Assembly: GCA_009829735.1 (NCBI GenBank) | Contig: CM020619.1 | Coordinates: forward strand, 1,866,590 to 1,930,589 | Direction: 5' to 3' | From: Pyropia yezoensis | Lineage: Eukaryota; Rhodophyta; Bangiophyceae; Bangiales; Bangiaceae | Length of the DNA stretch: 64,000 bases | Shown here: piece by piece, positions 10,376 through 21,463 of the stretch | Position numbering within the stretch: position 1 is the stretch's first letter | How the letters are laid out: every line of letters begins with the position of its first letter | Notes under the pieces: model-generated | Databases searched by the model: none | What the model was told of the DNA's origin: nothing | The model's input: only the letters and a program-made list of their open reading frames with translations | Position numbers and translations under genes: made by a program

Positions 10376-12807
10376 GGTGGGCCAGCAGTGAAGGGAACTC
10401 GCACCACAGAGGTCGGGGAAGGGGGAGGAACCGATGGGTAGGTGGGCGGGACTAGCAAGCGCGGAGGAGGAGGCGGGAAACACAACCACCGCGTGCGAAA
10501 CGCGACAGAGGGGATGAGCGGCGCGGCGGAAACGTGCAGGCGAGAGGGTGCACGAGACACGTCGGGGCGGTCCAGGCGGGGGGAGTCTTGGTGCGGCTAA
10601 CACCAGCGTGAGCGCACGCCCAGGAGTGAGTGACCTTTGCACTCCCAGTCGATGAAAATACCGTGAAATGGAGCTGGATCTCACGTGAAAATATGAAGAT
10701 TGGCTTATGGTCATGAGAAAAATTATACATAAAAATTATTCTTAAGCCTCAACCGCCGCAGTTCAGTGTCGGCAGTCCGCAGATGTCAGCTGTGACTTTG
10801 GGGGAGACGGTGTGGGCGGAGTTCCAGTCACGGCTACGTCCACAACGGCGAGAGCTTCGTTGGCCTCGCTGAAGAGGCAGGGTGCGGCCACCGCGGCAGC
10901 GAGGGCCGCCACCGACGTGAGCGGGGATGGGAAAAGAAGAGGGCTGATGGACGGGCGGAGGATGAAGGCGTCTGGGGTGGGGGAGAAAGACGGGGAAATC
11001 CCGCCTGGGTGCCGCACATGCCATTGTAGCGCGCGCCCACGCCGGGGTGGGAGAAGAGCCGTAGCGCCGCGTCTGCCGCCCGGTCACAAAGGCGCGCGCG
11101 GGGGGGGCGTGCGAGGCAAACGCCACACACCTCTGGGGAGGCGCAAGAGCGGGGGCACCTACCGCCTCCGCGCACCGCGGTGGGGGTCGGTTGGCTTGCA
11201 CTACTGTTGCAGACGCCTGTGATTGCTGCCACTCGGCAACGGCGCGCGGTGCGACGCTGCAGGCGGGGGAATGGGTGGAGGAGCGGCTGGCGCGTGCTAC
11301 GAAGGGGGGGGAGTGGCGGCGTGCTGCCGCGGGGAAGCTGGGTGGCAACGCGGGCAGCACGTCCGTGTCCCCCTGCTGGCAACCAACTGGACCCTCTGAC
11401 CGTGATCCTGTGCGGAAGCGCCGCAGACCGGGGGGACGTGGAGCCGTTCAGAAGCTCAGGGGGTCGCTCTACACGCCCCAACTGGACCCCCGCCACCTGT
11501 TGATGTATGGGCGATACATGCAGCAGATGGAGAGTCCCAACGCAATTAGTAGGGGTGGGCGCGGCCGTAGGCCGTTTGACAGCCCTGCCAGAGCTGCCCG
11601 ACGGACTCATAGCTTGCATCTTGAAGTCGCTGGGTGCTCCATGGGCGATGGGTGTGTGACTCACCCACAAGGCAACCGCACCAATGGAGACGAATAAAAG
11701 CCTGGTCCACCATGAAAGGAAGCCAGTGCACCACCAGTCGGTCATCAGCCTCAGCGTAGAACGGGTATTGTTTGCACCCTTCACACCAACAGAGTAGCCG
11801 AGAGTGATCGTCAAAGGGCGGACAGAAGTGGAGAGGGACCCCGATTTCGAGACCGACTCACGACTCACCCGACGGCCTCATCGGCGCGATCGCGCGGGGG
11901 CCTTTTTGACAAGGTGAGCTCTTGGTGGTTGGTCGTTTTTGACCCCGTTGGAGATGTCGTCGAACACGGTATCTATGTATGTATTTAACTGTTGTCTATC
12001 CCGGCAAAGGTCGCGAGAGCCGCTGTAAGCCTGCATGTTTTTCCACACTTCACCTTTGGCCACAGGGAGTGTTCCAGCGGGAGGGGCCACTTTGATCACC
12101 CAGGACCGCTTCGTGGGTGCGGAACGCGTTCCAAAAGAAGAACGGCAGCGCTGCCGCTCCCCCACGATGGACGCTCTCCGGCACTCGGCCGCGTTTGAAT
12201 GTGTCGTCGCTTCTCGTCACGGCGCCGCCGTTGGGCCGGCAGGCCGCGTGGTCTGGGGGGGTGCAGCGGCAACGGCCGGTGCCGCCACCGGCGCAAGGGC
12301 CTGGGCGGGCACTGCGGCGGCAGCGGCCACAGCGGCTGGCGGCAGCGGCTGGCGGCGGCTACGGCAGCGGCCATGGCGGCAGCGGCCATGGGCGCGGCTG
12401 CGCGTCTGCCTCCCCGCCGGCAGCTCCCCACCCCTTCCCGCGGCGCAGTGCCGCCACTCGCGCGCCACCTGCCGGCACCCTGACGGCACTACAGGCCGCA
12501 TTGGTTTGCATCGACGTGGCGGTGGGGCTGGCTGCTGGACGAGCGTTTTTTTGTTTTTTTGTTTTTGTGCCGTCGTTCGTCTTGGCGCGGCCGGCCTCTG
12601 GCGTCGGTCGGGCCGCCTGCCAGCACGCCTCCGCTGCTTTGCACACCCGGTCTGGTCCAGCGCGGGCACCCTGCGTGGTCTTTTCGCTCCCGTCGCCCCA
12701 CCGATGCCCCCCTTCCCCCGCGCCTTCGACGCCTCTCCCTCCTCCTGTACGGTTTCTCGGTGTTGTTTTTGTTTGGCGCGAAGCTGGTGTGAGGCGGGCG
12801 GTGGTGG
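10376..12807. other. Intergenic, no gene recognised
   Basis: The first part is the 5' flank of the V-ATPase gene; its short AT-rich stretch near 10680-10745 could hold promoter elements. Several GC-driven open frames overlap on both strands without a family. One minus-strand frame (about 12165-11878) has non-repetitive, protein-like composition (SWVIKVAPPAG, EVWKNMQAYSGSRDLC, LNTYIDTVFDDIS). It could be a small gene or a transposon relic, but I do not recognise it. A T-run near 12545-12570 precedes the next plus-strand gene. Confidence 0.4.
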
Positions 12808-13236
12808 GTGGGCAGGGGGGGAAGACGGGGTGGTGCTAGCGGCCGCCACGGCGGCAACGGTGATGCCGGCGGCGACAGCGACGGTGACTTCAACGACGGC
12901 AGCGTAGGCGACAGCGACGACGGCGACGGCGGCAGCCACGGCGACGGCGACGGCGGCGGTTGGCGGGGAGCGCAGGGTGGTGCGTGCGCACGGGGTGGTC
13001 GTCGGCTAGTGGCCGGCACGGTGGTGGAGCGTGCCGTGCCCCCCCCTCTGGTAGCCCAGCAGAGTAGCGTACCACTGGCTGTCTCGGCGGTGCACGCGGT
13101 CGCCACGACTGCCAGTGGGGGACCCCGCTGTGAACGACGGCGGTCAGCGACGGGCGTCGTTGACCATCGACTGGGAGTCTCGCCGCAGCTGACGCGCCGA
13201 GCGAGGTGGGGCGGCGGCCCATCACACACACATCCG

Positions 13237-13441
13237 ATGGACCAGTCGGAAAACGGCAGGGAAGCACCGCCTCGGGGCGCCAGCGGGCGGTCCCCCCCTC
13301 GCGGTGGGGGCGGCAGACCGGCCGACCCTGTCAGCGACGCCCCGCCGGTGGGGGGGCGTGCCGACGGCGCCGTCGCGGCTGCTGCCGCCGAGCGATCCCC
13401 CGCCGCTGCCGCCGTCGAGGCGCCTGCCGCTGACGGGGCGG

Positions 13442-13473
<32 letters not shown>

Positions 13474-13821
13474 GCGACGCCCCCGCGTCGCCGGCGTGAC
13501 GCGGCCACACCCGAACCGCTGCTGGACGTCCCCGCGGGGAGGGAGTACGACGTGAACGGTGGCACGGGCGGGCAGGGCGGGCGTCTTGGCGACGTCGCGC
13601 CCGGTGACGACGGGGGCGCGCAGGGGCTCGGCGGCGGTCCCGGCGGCGACGACACCCGTCGCATCCCGGAGCAGGAAGGCAATGACAGGGGCGGCGTGCT
13701 CCGGGCTGGGTTGTGGGCTGGTGGGAACCACCCTGCCGTCCCCATCGGCGGACGTGGGGGGCGCGACGCCGAGCGAGGGCCGGCGCGTCCGTCTCTTGGT
13801 GGCGTCGGCGACGGCGTCGGA

Positions 13822-13871
<50 letters not shown>

Positions 13872-15600
13872 GTCGGGGGTGGGTGGCAGCGGTGAGCCGC
13901 CAGTGGGCGCGTGGCCACCGAGTGGTGACGACCATGGTGGTGTCGCCAGCCGCAGTGCTGGTGGCGAGGGCAGCGGTGCTGACGGCACTGTCGACGGGCG
14001 GCCCGTTGCTGCGGCCGACGTGGGGGTGGCCGACCGGGACGCGGCGGACAGCCCGTTGGCTGCCCCCCCTCCTCCTGCGATGAACCACCACCGGGGGGTC
14101 GCGCCTGTGGGGGGCACCGCCGCTGACGGCCCTGCTGGCGGCGGTGCGAGCGGCGCAGCAGGCGCCCTGCCGCTGCTGCCAATTCCCCCCCAGCGCTCTT
14201 CGTGGACAGCGCGCTTTTCCATTCCGCTCTTCCCTCCACAGGCTGACGCGGGGTTGCAACCGCCAGCCGCGCCTGCGGTGCCGCAGCCCCCCACGTGGTC
14301 AGAGTCCTACTCCATTCCTCTGTCCGCCCTGCTGGCCGACGTTGGAGCTGGGCAGCACCCCGTGCCACTGCTGGAGGCGCCGCGTGCCAGACTCAATGGC
14401 GCACCCGTGCGCGTGTCGCCCCGCGGCGGGGCGCGTCGCCCTGCTGCGCGGCGGCACCCCCCCGCGGCAGAGCGCGGCTGGGACGGCCGCACCGCATCGC
14501 GTACGGTGGAGCCGGCAGCGGTGCTCCCGGCGGCTGCAGGGGGACCCGGCGGCCCTGATGAGCGGCCCCCCCCGCCTCCCGCCGATGATCAGCCGCCGCT
14601 GGCCACGGACGACCCGCGGCCGCGCCCCCCGCACCCACACTCGGGAGCTGTTGCGGCGGGCGGCGGCGCGGCGTCGCGGGCGCCCACGGGCGACGGCGCG
14701 CCCATGGACCGCGCGCCGACGCCGTCGGGGGCGGGGGTGCCCACGGGCGGCGCCCCGGCTGTTGCGGCGGGGACCGCGTCAGGCGAGGCTGTCTTGGCTT
14801 TCTTTGCATCGTTGCCCCGCCCGCTTCGCCCGCTGCGGCCGCACCCGGTCGCCGGCGCAGCCGCAACGGCAGCCGCTGCACCGCAGGCGCTGGGCCGTGG
14901 CGGGAGGGTTGGGGCTCAGCCGCCCCGCGGCGCCGCGTCACGGCTTCCCAGCGGCGTCGACGCGCGCCTTGACCCCGCCGCCCTGCCATCGCGGGCGGCC
15001 GCGGTGGGCGCCCCCCGCCGCCCGGCGGGGGGGGCCACGTCAGAGGCGGGCCGGGCGCCGTTGCCGTCGGCGCGTACGCTGCCGCCGTCCCGCCCGGCAA
15101 CGGGCGCGTCGTCTCCACCGGCGGGCGCTGAGCAGGAGGCGCTGGGCGGCGGCGGCGGCGGCGACGCGGTCGTGGCGGGCGGCACCCGGCAGCGCGTTTG
15201 GCGGCCGCGTGGGGTAGCGACGGGGCCGCCGCGGCCGCCGGCCGCCGCGGCGGTCGGGCGTGCAGCACCCGCCCGACCCGCAAGCGCCGCGGCGGTGGCG
15301 GCGGCCCGGCCCGTGACAGACGTCCCGACGGCGGTGGCCGCCGTGGCCGACGCCCGGCGGGCGCCCCCCCGGGTGCCTCGGCCGGCGGCGCTGCCGTGGC
15401 CACAGCAGCAGCGCGCCCAGACCGCGGTCCGCCACGACCAGCGGCCCGGGCCCGCCCCGTCGCGGGACGCGGGGGCGGCGGACGGCGCGGCGGCGCCTGC
15501 GCCCGCGGCGTCGTCGCGTCCTGTGGGGCCGCGCGAGCGGTCGCGCTCGCCAGGCGGCGCTGCCTCGAACGGCAGTCGTGCGAAGAAGCGTCGCCAGTGA
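13237..15600 (+). CDS. Unknown Ala/Pro/Gly-rich protein with paired W-[ST]-x-x-[FY]-SIPL motifs
   Basis: I do not recognise this protein. The frame is open from 12808, but the upstream part is GGC/GAC-repeat sequence, so I favour the Met at 13237 (MDQSENGREAPP), giving 787 aa. Most of the protein is low-complexity Ala, Pro and Gly with a long Gly run near 13820-13866. Two features argue that it is real. A motif is repeated 31 residues apart: SSWTARFSIPLF with Trp at 14203, and PTWSESYSIPLS with Trp at 14296. The C-terminus is basic and Arg/Ser-containing (RERSRSP, then AKKRRQ), like a nuclear localisation signal. Antisense frames over the same region are also long, because GC bias removes stops on both strands. 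An intrinsically disordered nuclear protein is the best guess. Confidence 0.4.
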
Positions 15601-16012
15601 CGAGGCATCATCTGTCACCGTGGAGGTAGGAGTTTAGATAGATAGGGCCGCTCTCTCCCTTGACCTGCCCCGTACGTCTTTTGTACACGAATTGTGTGTT
15701 TGCTTGTTTTCATTGCCCATGTTTGGAAACAGTCGGGACTTTTTACGCCCCCGATAAATATATCTCTAGATAGGTTGATACATATTTAGAAATGTAGGGC
15801 GAGAGATTGGCTTGATTGGGGCGAGATACCTAAAACTTGAGGTTTGATTGGACCTCTGTCGTCGGTAACATCCAGATGCTGGGAGCAGTTGACCGCAGCG
15901 TGCTGCGCGGCACATGAAGATGGTGTGACGAGCGCCTGGGTGAGGGCCTAGACCGACCCAAAGGACGCTGGGAAGGAGGTGACGGCCGCCTTGTCGGCGG
16001 ACCGCATCTCCA
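15601..16012. other. Convergent intergenic region with short inverted repeat
   Basis: This lies between the stops of two convergent genes. It holds an AT-rich stretch (gataaatatatctc near 15754) suitable for 3' processing. At 15797-15828 are two units that are the reverse complement of the 20-bp tandem repeat at 17801-17902. No gene is seen. Confidence 0.5.
15797..15828 (-). repeat. Inverted copy of the 17.8-kb 20-bp repeat
   Basis: On the minus strand this reads tatctcgccccaatcaagcc followed by a second partial unit. It matches the consensus tctcgccccaatcaaaccaa of the tandem array at 17801-17902. The two sites bracket the F-box gene in opposite orientation. Confidence 0.6.
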
Positions 16013-17631
16013 TCAGTACACGTATCGCACGCACAAGCCCGGGTGGGCAGCAATGAGCGCCTTCACCCCCGAGTCGGTGTACGCGCCCGTCGCCCACAGG
16101 TTGTTGCTCCTGCCAGCGAGCGTCACGCGCAGGCGTCGTGCGGGGGGCGAGGCGGGAGCCAGCGGGGACGGAGGAGGCGACCCCGCGGGCGCCCCGGCAG
16201 TGGCAGCGGCGTCGGTGGCCATGGCGGAGGCGGCGGTGGTTGTGCCGGTGGCGGGGGAGAGGGGCGCCGCACCGCCCACCCCGCCGTCGCCATGCCCCCT
16301 TCCATTGTCGCCCCCGTTGCGATGCCCACCGCCGACGCCGTCACCGTCACCAACACCCCCCCCGCCGCCGCCCGCGCCGACAGCGCCACCACTGCAACCG
16401 GCGGCGCCACCGCCGCGGTCGCCGCCGTCACCTGCAGCTGCCCCTGTGGATGTCGGTGGCGACGGCGGGGGCCATACAGCGGCGGCCAGCGCCGCGAGGG
16501 CGGCATTATCGACCGCGCAAAAGGCGAGGTTGAGGTCCGTCAGGGTGGTCGCTGAGGGGGAGGCGGCGAGCGCGCGCACCGTCGCAGACGTGACCGCCTC
16601 GTTGCCAAGGAGGGAGAGCGAGCGCAATCTGGACAAGAAGGGAAGGAGGGGTGCAGGTGGCCATTGCCAACCGTCATGATGGTGAAGGGGGCAAGCCAGC
16701 GAGTGGGCAGAGTCAGCATGGACCGCACCCCACTTGCAACGGCACTGGCAGAGGCTGCGCGGGGACCGGGGGCATAGGAGTGCAGATGCCCGCACACACA
16801 CAGCAGGAGAATCCCCGCCAGTCCGCTCAACCCGCCCGCCAATCCGCAACCTCCGCCCCCCGCCCCCCCCGACCTCCCACTGCTGACTGCCAACCAAGCG
16901 CCAGACCTCCTCGCCACTTACCCACGAGCAACGCGGACCAGCCCGGCCACGCCCCCGTCGTCCAGCCCCGTCCAGGCAAGGTCCACCACGGTCAGCGCCC
17001 CCGCCTCTGTCCAATCGGGGGGGGGGGCCATCCCGAGGCGGCCGCAGTAGGGCACCGCCAGCCGCGACAGCCGGCCGCCAGACGCACGCAACAGCAGCCC
17101 CACCGCCAAGGCGTCCATGTCGGCACTGTGGGAGGCAGAGGCCGAGACGAGGCGACCAAGCGCGCCGACGTTGTGGGCAGGGGCGGGGACGCCAACGCCC
17201 CCCTCCGGGGCAGATGCGCGGGCGCCCACGCCCCTTGGCGCGCGGGTAGCCCGCGCAGAGGTCGCCGACCAGCCCGCCCGCCCGTTCCCAGAAAACTCCT
17301 CCGCCTCCCCGCGGCCGTCGCCCGCCATCACGCCGTCTGCCGCCAGGGCGTCGAGCAGGGGCTCCAGCTCCCCCTTGCGCACGCCATTGGCGACTAGCTC
17401 CGTGGGCGCCAGCCCGGCACGCAGCACGACGCGCAAGAGTGCTAGGGGGGGGGTGTGGGGCGGTGACAAGTCCAAAACTGTGAGGGAGGGGAGGTAGATG
17501 GCGGTTAAAAGGGTGTGGAGGGCGCGGCAGGTAGCACCCAGTGCCAACAGGGATGGGCTCAGAGCGTGCCGCGGGTGAAGACGGGGGAGCACGAGGCAGA
17601 GGAGTATGTCGTCTGGGAGACTGTCGAGCAT
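16013..17631 (-). CDS. F-box / leucine-rich-repeat protein (2 exons)
   Basis: This is probably a substrate-recognition subunit of an SCF ubiquitin ligase. Exon 1 is 17631-16922 and exon 2 is 16628-16013. The intron has donor GTAAGT and acceptor GTCCAG, phase 2, giving 441 aa. The start Met at 17631 directly opens an F-box (LDSLPDDILLCLVLPRL, then LGATCRALHTLL). AMN1-type LRR segments follow (LTVLDLSPP, LTVVDLAWTGLDDGGVAGLVRVARG). Across the splice junction the next repeat continues in frame (LRSLSLLGNEAVTSATVRALAAS, TLTDLNLAFCAVDNAALAAL). A long Gly/Ala/Pro insert separates the last repeat from the C-terminus (GAYTDSGVKALIAAHPGLCVRY). The repeat continuity across the intron is strong evidence for the gene model. 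Its target is unknown. Confidence 0.8.
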
Positions 17632-17800
17632 CGCGAGGGGAATGCGGGAGATGAACGGAAGTCGTGGATGAGAGCACCGGGACCAGGTGAAGGAGACAGA
17701 TGGAAGCAAGGTCGGAGGAGACTGAGGAAGGTACATGTAGGTTGGGGAGACGGACCGCAGACGAAGTCTGCCTGGAGAGATCCTGGTTCAGTAACGAGTA

Positions 17801-17902
17801 TTCTCGCCCCAATCAAACCAATCTCGCCGCAATCAAACCAATCTCTCCCCAATCAAATCACTCTTGCCCTAATCAAACCATTCTCGCCCGAATCAGACCA
17901 TT
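17801..17902 (+). repeat. Five-unit tandem repeat, about 20 bp per unit
   Basis: Five imperfect copies of tctcgccccaatcaaaccaa lie head to tail about 170 bp upstream of the F-box start codon. The plus-strand sequence is strongly poor in G apart from one or two per unit. An inverted partial copy lies downstream of the same gene at 15797-15828. Confidence 0.85.
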
Positions 17903-18573
17903 CAACGAGTCGCCTAACAACCAGCTATGGCTGGCTTTTCGATCTTTAGTCCACTTGGACCGATTGATCTCGAGAGTGCTTTGACATGAACTACAATCAC
18001 CATGCTTGTTCTGATCCCGAGATCGATCTACGCGGTGGCATGCTATTGGACAGTCAAGGTTAATTGCTACCAAATTGGTACCAATTGATGGAACCACGCA
18101 ATCACCACGTACATACCTACATAGGACCGTCACTCGTTGTGCACCGCTGGCTTGCACAGAGACCAACGTGAGAATGCATTCTGTGCCTGGATCAACGGTC
18201 GAAAGCACACAAGCTCCCGGCCCGGTCCCCCAGAGCGCAAATTGTGGCGACCTGGCGGTTTAGGTCAGGGCGTTTCCAGATTGCCGGTGCGCGGCGGGCG
18301 CCCTCGAGGTGACGGCCGCGTCGCGACATCCCGCCAACCGCGCGTGTTTGCGTCGGCTGTTGCTGCCGACAGGAATCCGCGCGCCGCGACGCCCCCGTGC
18401 ATGCCCGCGTCTGCTCCTGCTTGTGCCTCCGCCCCGATCACCTGACGTGTCATCTCTTCACCGTCAGAGGCTGGTTGTGACGCGTGCTGAGCACATCCCC
18501 TGGCGCCAGAGCGGCGGGTTCTTTCACGCTTCTGTCTCAAATCCCTTACCCCCTGACCTCACCCCCCTTCCCC
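17903..18573. other. Divergent intergenic region, no gene recognised
   Basis: This is shared 5' flank between the F-box gene (minus) and the SWIB gene (plus). It is AT-richer near 17900-18130 and becomes GC-rich towards 18574. No conserved element was recognised. Confidence 0.5.
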
Positions 18574-19509
18574 ATGATGGCGTCTGCTTTTGCGAGCGTC
18601 TGGTCGCCTGTGGTGCGGCGGTCGGGAGCACCATGTCGGTTTGCAGCGATGCGCTCGATGTGCGCGGCGGGGAGCTCCTTCGTGGGTGCCAGGCCGCCGG
18701 TTGCGGCGATGGCGTCGCGGCGGGCGACGATGGGGGCGATGCCCGTGCGTCTGGCGTCGCAGACTTCGTCCCGGCAATTGACCATGGCTGCTGTGATGAC
18801 CACGGAGGAGGCGCGGCCAGAGGTACCGAAGCGCCTGAAAGGTGTTCACAAGCCGGTTGCCGTGGTTGGCGATTTGAAGGACTTTGCGGGGGTGTCTATC
18901 TCCACCCGCCCTGAGCTCATCCGCGCCATCAGTTCTTACGTCAAGGAGTCTGGTCTGCAGCTTGATTCGGATAAGCGTCAGTTCCGTACCGATGCCAAGC
19001 TCCGCAAGTTCCTCTCGGTTGATTCGTGTACCTTTCTCTCCATCAGCAAGCACCTGACGCCGCATCTGATGAAGCCAGAGGATGTGAGCCCCGAGCTGGC
19101 CAAGGAAGCGGCCGAGATGGTGCAGGCAGCCGACCTTGCCGCAGATGAGGCCGAGGAGGCGGCGGGTATCAACGGTGAGGACGCGGGGGGGAAGAAGACG
19201 AAGAAGCGGAAGAGCAAGAAGAACTCGAACAAGGCGCTCGGACCTGCCCGTGCCAAGGCAGAGGGCCGGGGCATTTTCCGGCCTCAGAAGCTCAGCAAGG
19301 TTCTCTCCAAGGTGTGTGGCGCCGATACCTTGTGTCGCCCTGACGCGGTCAAGGCCATGTGGCGGTACATCAAGCTGAACAAGCTGCAGTCCCCTACAGA
19401 CGGGCGCGTGATTCTGTGTGATCCGCTGCTGAAGGAGCTGTTTAAATGCGATCAGACCGACGCGTTTACGATGAACAAGCTGCTCACTGCTCACCTCACC
19501 AAGATGTGA
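18574..19509 (+). CDS. Double SWIB/MDM2-domain protein with probable organelle presequence
   Basis: SWIB domains pack onto partner helices in chromatin remodelling complexes and also occur in small plastid or mitochondrial nucleoid proteins. I take the Met at 18574 (MMASAF), giving 311 aa without introns. Residues 1-75 are rich in Arg, Ser and Ala with almost no acidic residues, like a transit peptide. A divergent SWIB domain spans about 86-167 (SISTRPELIRAISSYVKESGL, KLRKFLSVDS). A Lys-rich acidic/basic linker with the KKTKKRKSKKNSNK cluster lies at 207-220. A second, clearer SWIB domain fills 232-311 (IFRPQKLSKVLSKVCGADTL, AMWRYIKLNKLQ, LLKELFKCD). The presequence points to an organelle; the Lys-rich linker could equally serve nuclear import. 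A 32-base G tract follows the stop. Confidence 0.88.
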   Translation: MMASAFASVWSPVVRRSGAPCRFAAMRSMCAAGSSFVGARPPVAAMASRRATMGAMPVRLASQTSSRQLTMAAVMTTEEARPEVPKRLKGVHKPVAVVGDLKDFAGVSISTRPELIRAISSYVKESGLQLDSDKRQFRTDAKLRKFLSVDSCTFLSISKHLTPHLMKPEDVSPELAKEAAEMVQAADLAADEAEEAAGINGEDAGGKKTKKRKSKKNSNKALGPARAKAEGRGIFRPQKLSKVLSKVCGADTLCRPDAVKAMWRYIKLNKLQSPTDGRVILCDPLLKELFKCDQTDAFTMNKLLTAHLTKM

Positions 19510-19552
19510 GAGGTCATCGCAGAGACGGGGGCTGAGGAGCGGCAGTGTGGGT

Positions 19553-19584
<32 letters not shown>
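19553..19584 (+). repeat. 32-base G homopolymer after SWIB stop codon
   Basis: An uninterrupted G tract starts 43 bases after the stop codon of the SWIB gene, on its sense strand. Similar sense-strand G tracts follow the stops of the HEAT and LSM12 genes. Confidence 0.9.
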
Positions 19585-19585
<1 letters not shown>

Positions 19586-20209
19586 GGCTGTCAGGAGGTT
19601 TGTGCGCACCCTTATGGGTCCGGCACACTGTGCGCGTGCTGCATCAACCGCAGTTGCGGTTGTGCTGGACGGCAATTCGTAGGTCGCGAGGCGGCCCCGG
19701 TGAGTGGATCTACTTGTGCTACTCTCTGCTCTCTGGTGCTGTACAAGAAAAAGTGGCTGATGGCGCCATTCCCTTTTTTCAACGGTTTGAGTGTGACGTG
19801 CGACGGACCCGAGTCGTTTGTATGCTAGTTGGGCTGGGCTTTATCACTCGGCTGCAAGGCGTGTCTCGCCGCAGCTCGTCATACTCGGCAACACAGCAGT
19901 GGCGCAAGAGAATAAGTTTAGCCGACCCGACGAGGAGACATGCGCGCGCCACACAACAGAAACCCTATGGGTGATGCGAAAAGGGATGTAGACACCATGC
20001 GAGACTACCAGTCACTACCAGCCATATAACACGCCCCACCGCCAGGTCGTCCCTACCACAGCAACGGCCAGCAGGAACCCAAAGCGCTACTACCTCACGT
20101 TCTGGATTTCCGCCACGAGAGCCACCCCATGAGTCCAGGCACCACACTTCAGACACTTGCAGCATGGACCTTCATCACCTCCACGATCCAGCCCACACGC
20201 CCCACCCTC
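19585..20209. other. Convergent intergenic region, no gene recognised
   Basis: This lies between the SWIB and sulfotransferase-like stops. Short open frames have no recognisable family. Confidence 0.5.
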
Positions 20210-21463
20210 TCAATCTTGCTTCAGTCGCGCCATCCCACAATAACCCTTGTTCGCCGCGAAGGAGCTCGGCGCCAATCCCACGCACTTGCATCCATTACTG
20301 TTGCCGTCGTCAAACATCCAGCGGTAGCGAAGGCAACCATAAAAGGCGCGGCACAAGTCGTCCACGTTGGCCACCGCGTCGCACAGGTTGTCGGATGTCG
20401 CCTTTTGCCGATTGGGCTGATGGTCCTCGAAAGGCACGCCCAAGAACCGGTAGACCTGCGCCATTGAGTTGTCCCGCGAGTAGAGGTACTCCTCGTAAGG
20501 CAGGGACAGCACGCAGCCATCTGCCTGCAGCGCCGCAACCGCCCGGGTGATGAGGTTGTCATTGTTGAGCAGGTCCGTCAACACCGTGTGAAAGAACTCC
20601 ATGTTGGTAATGTTGAAGGCGCAACCCCCGTTAGCGCACTTGGTCTCCAGGGTCTCCCCATCGCGAAGACCCTCAATGACAGAGTTGTCCTTGAGATAGC
20701 GGTGCCGATACTCGCCGCTGGCCTGCTTGATCGCGTTGGCACGGAAGTTCCAAATCAGCCGCACGTCGTACTCCTTTACGAGTGCCCGCCACGCCTCGGG
20801 TTCCCGCAACACGTGCGTTGGACGGAGTTTGAAACCGGGGATCTTTCCTTGCTTGATGCCCGTGTCAAAGAAGGCACGCGTGTACTCGAGCGCCAACGTC
20901 GTGTTGAACTCGTACTCGTGGTGGTCCACCGGCTCAGGACCTCGTGGGTCCACGTAGATGTCGCTGTGTTGGGTCATTTCGGAGATGACGGCGGTTGATG
21001 CCGAGTGACCCATATACATGATGAAAAACGCCTTGGCTCGATGGGCGGGGTCCAGAGCCCCGGCTCGCGCCGCACACGGAGGCATCCGTGCTAGGAGAGT
21101 GTCCTCGTCCATCGGCTGCGGCGTCGGTTCACCCGCCGGGATACCGAGGCTGGCAGTATCCTTGAGAGATGCCTCCAGCTTGGCACTCGCGTCAGCGCGG
21201 GCAGCTGCAACGGCTGCTTCAATGTCCTTTGACACACGACTTTGCTCCGCGGTCGCCGCCGAATGGGAAGCCATGATTCTGGACAGGTTGGTCATCGCCG
21301 CCTTCTCCGACGCTTCCGCCGCGGCAGAGCAAGTGAGACGCCGCGAGTATTGCATGTGGGTGTCCATGCCCACGTACACCAGCGCCATGAGCGTCAAAAG
21401 GCAGTAAAATATAACCCCCTGAGCCAGGCATTCACCGAGAGTCGTCGGCAATGGACCAGCCAT
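20210..21463 (-). CDS. Type II membrane sulfotransferase-like protein
   Basis: Members transfer sulfate from PAPS to sugars in the Golgi; this one may act on cell-wall galactans or glycans. I take the Met at 21463 (MAGPLPTT), giving 417 aa with no intron; the frame is open to 21526. A single membrane helix spans about residues 12-34 (CLAQGVIFYCLLTLMALVYVG). A helical stem with Ala/Glu/Lys follows (about 50-105), then the catalytic region. The 5'-phosphosulfate loop candidate is FFIMYMGHSASTAVI (about 146-160), diverged from the usual G-x-x-K-S/T form. The C-terminal part has the VLSLPYEEYL, MAQVYRFLGVPF pattern of sulfotransferases. Six or more Cys near the C-terminus suggest a lumenal disulfide fold. 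The substrate cannot be told. Confidence 0.72.
   Translation of the reverse strand: MAGPLPTTLGECLAQGVIFYCLLTLMALVYVGMDTHMQYSRRLTCSAAAEASEKAAMTNLSRIMASHSAATAEQSRVSKDIEAAVAAARADASAKLEASLKDTASLGIPAGEPTPQPMDEDTLLARMPPCAARAGALDPAHRAKAFFIMYMGHSASTAVISEMTQHSDIYVDPRGPEPVDHHEYEFNTTLALEYTRAFFDTGIKQGKIPGFKLRPTHVLREPEAWRALVKEYDVRLIWNFRANAIKQASGEYRHRYLKDNSVIEGLRDGETLETKCANGGCAFNITNMEFFHTVLTDLLNNDNLITRAVAALQADGCVLSLPYEEYLYSRDNSMAQVYRFLGVPFEDHQPNRQKATSDNLCDAVANVDDLCRAFYGCLRYRWMFDDGNSNGCKCVGLAPSSFAANKGYCGMARLKQD

Noticed and set aside
12489-14294. 601-codon minus-strand frame opposite the Ala/Pro-rich gene
   Set aside because: Pro-run composition mirrors the sense Gly runs. The sense strand has the repeated SIPL motif and a basic terminus, so it is preferred.
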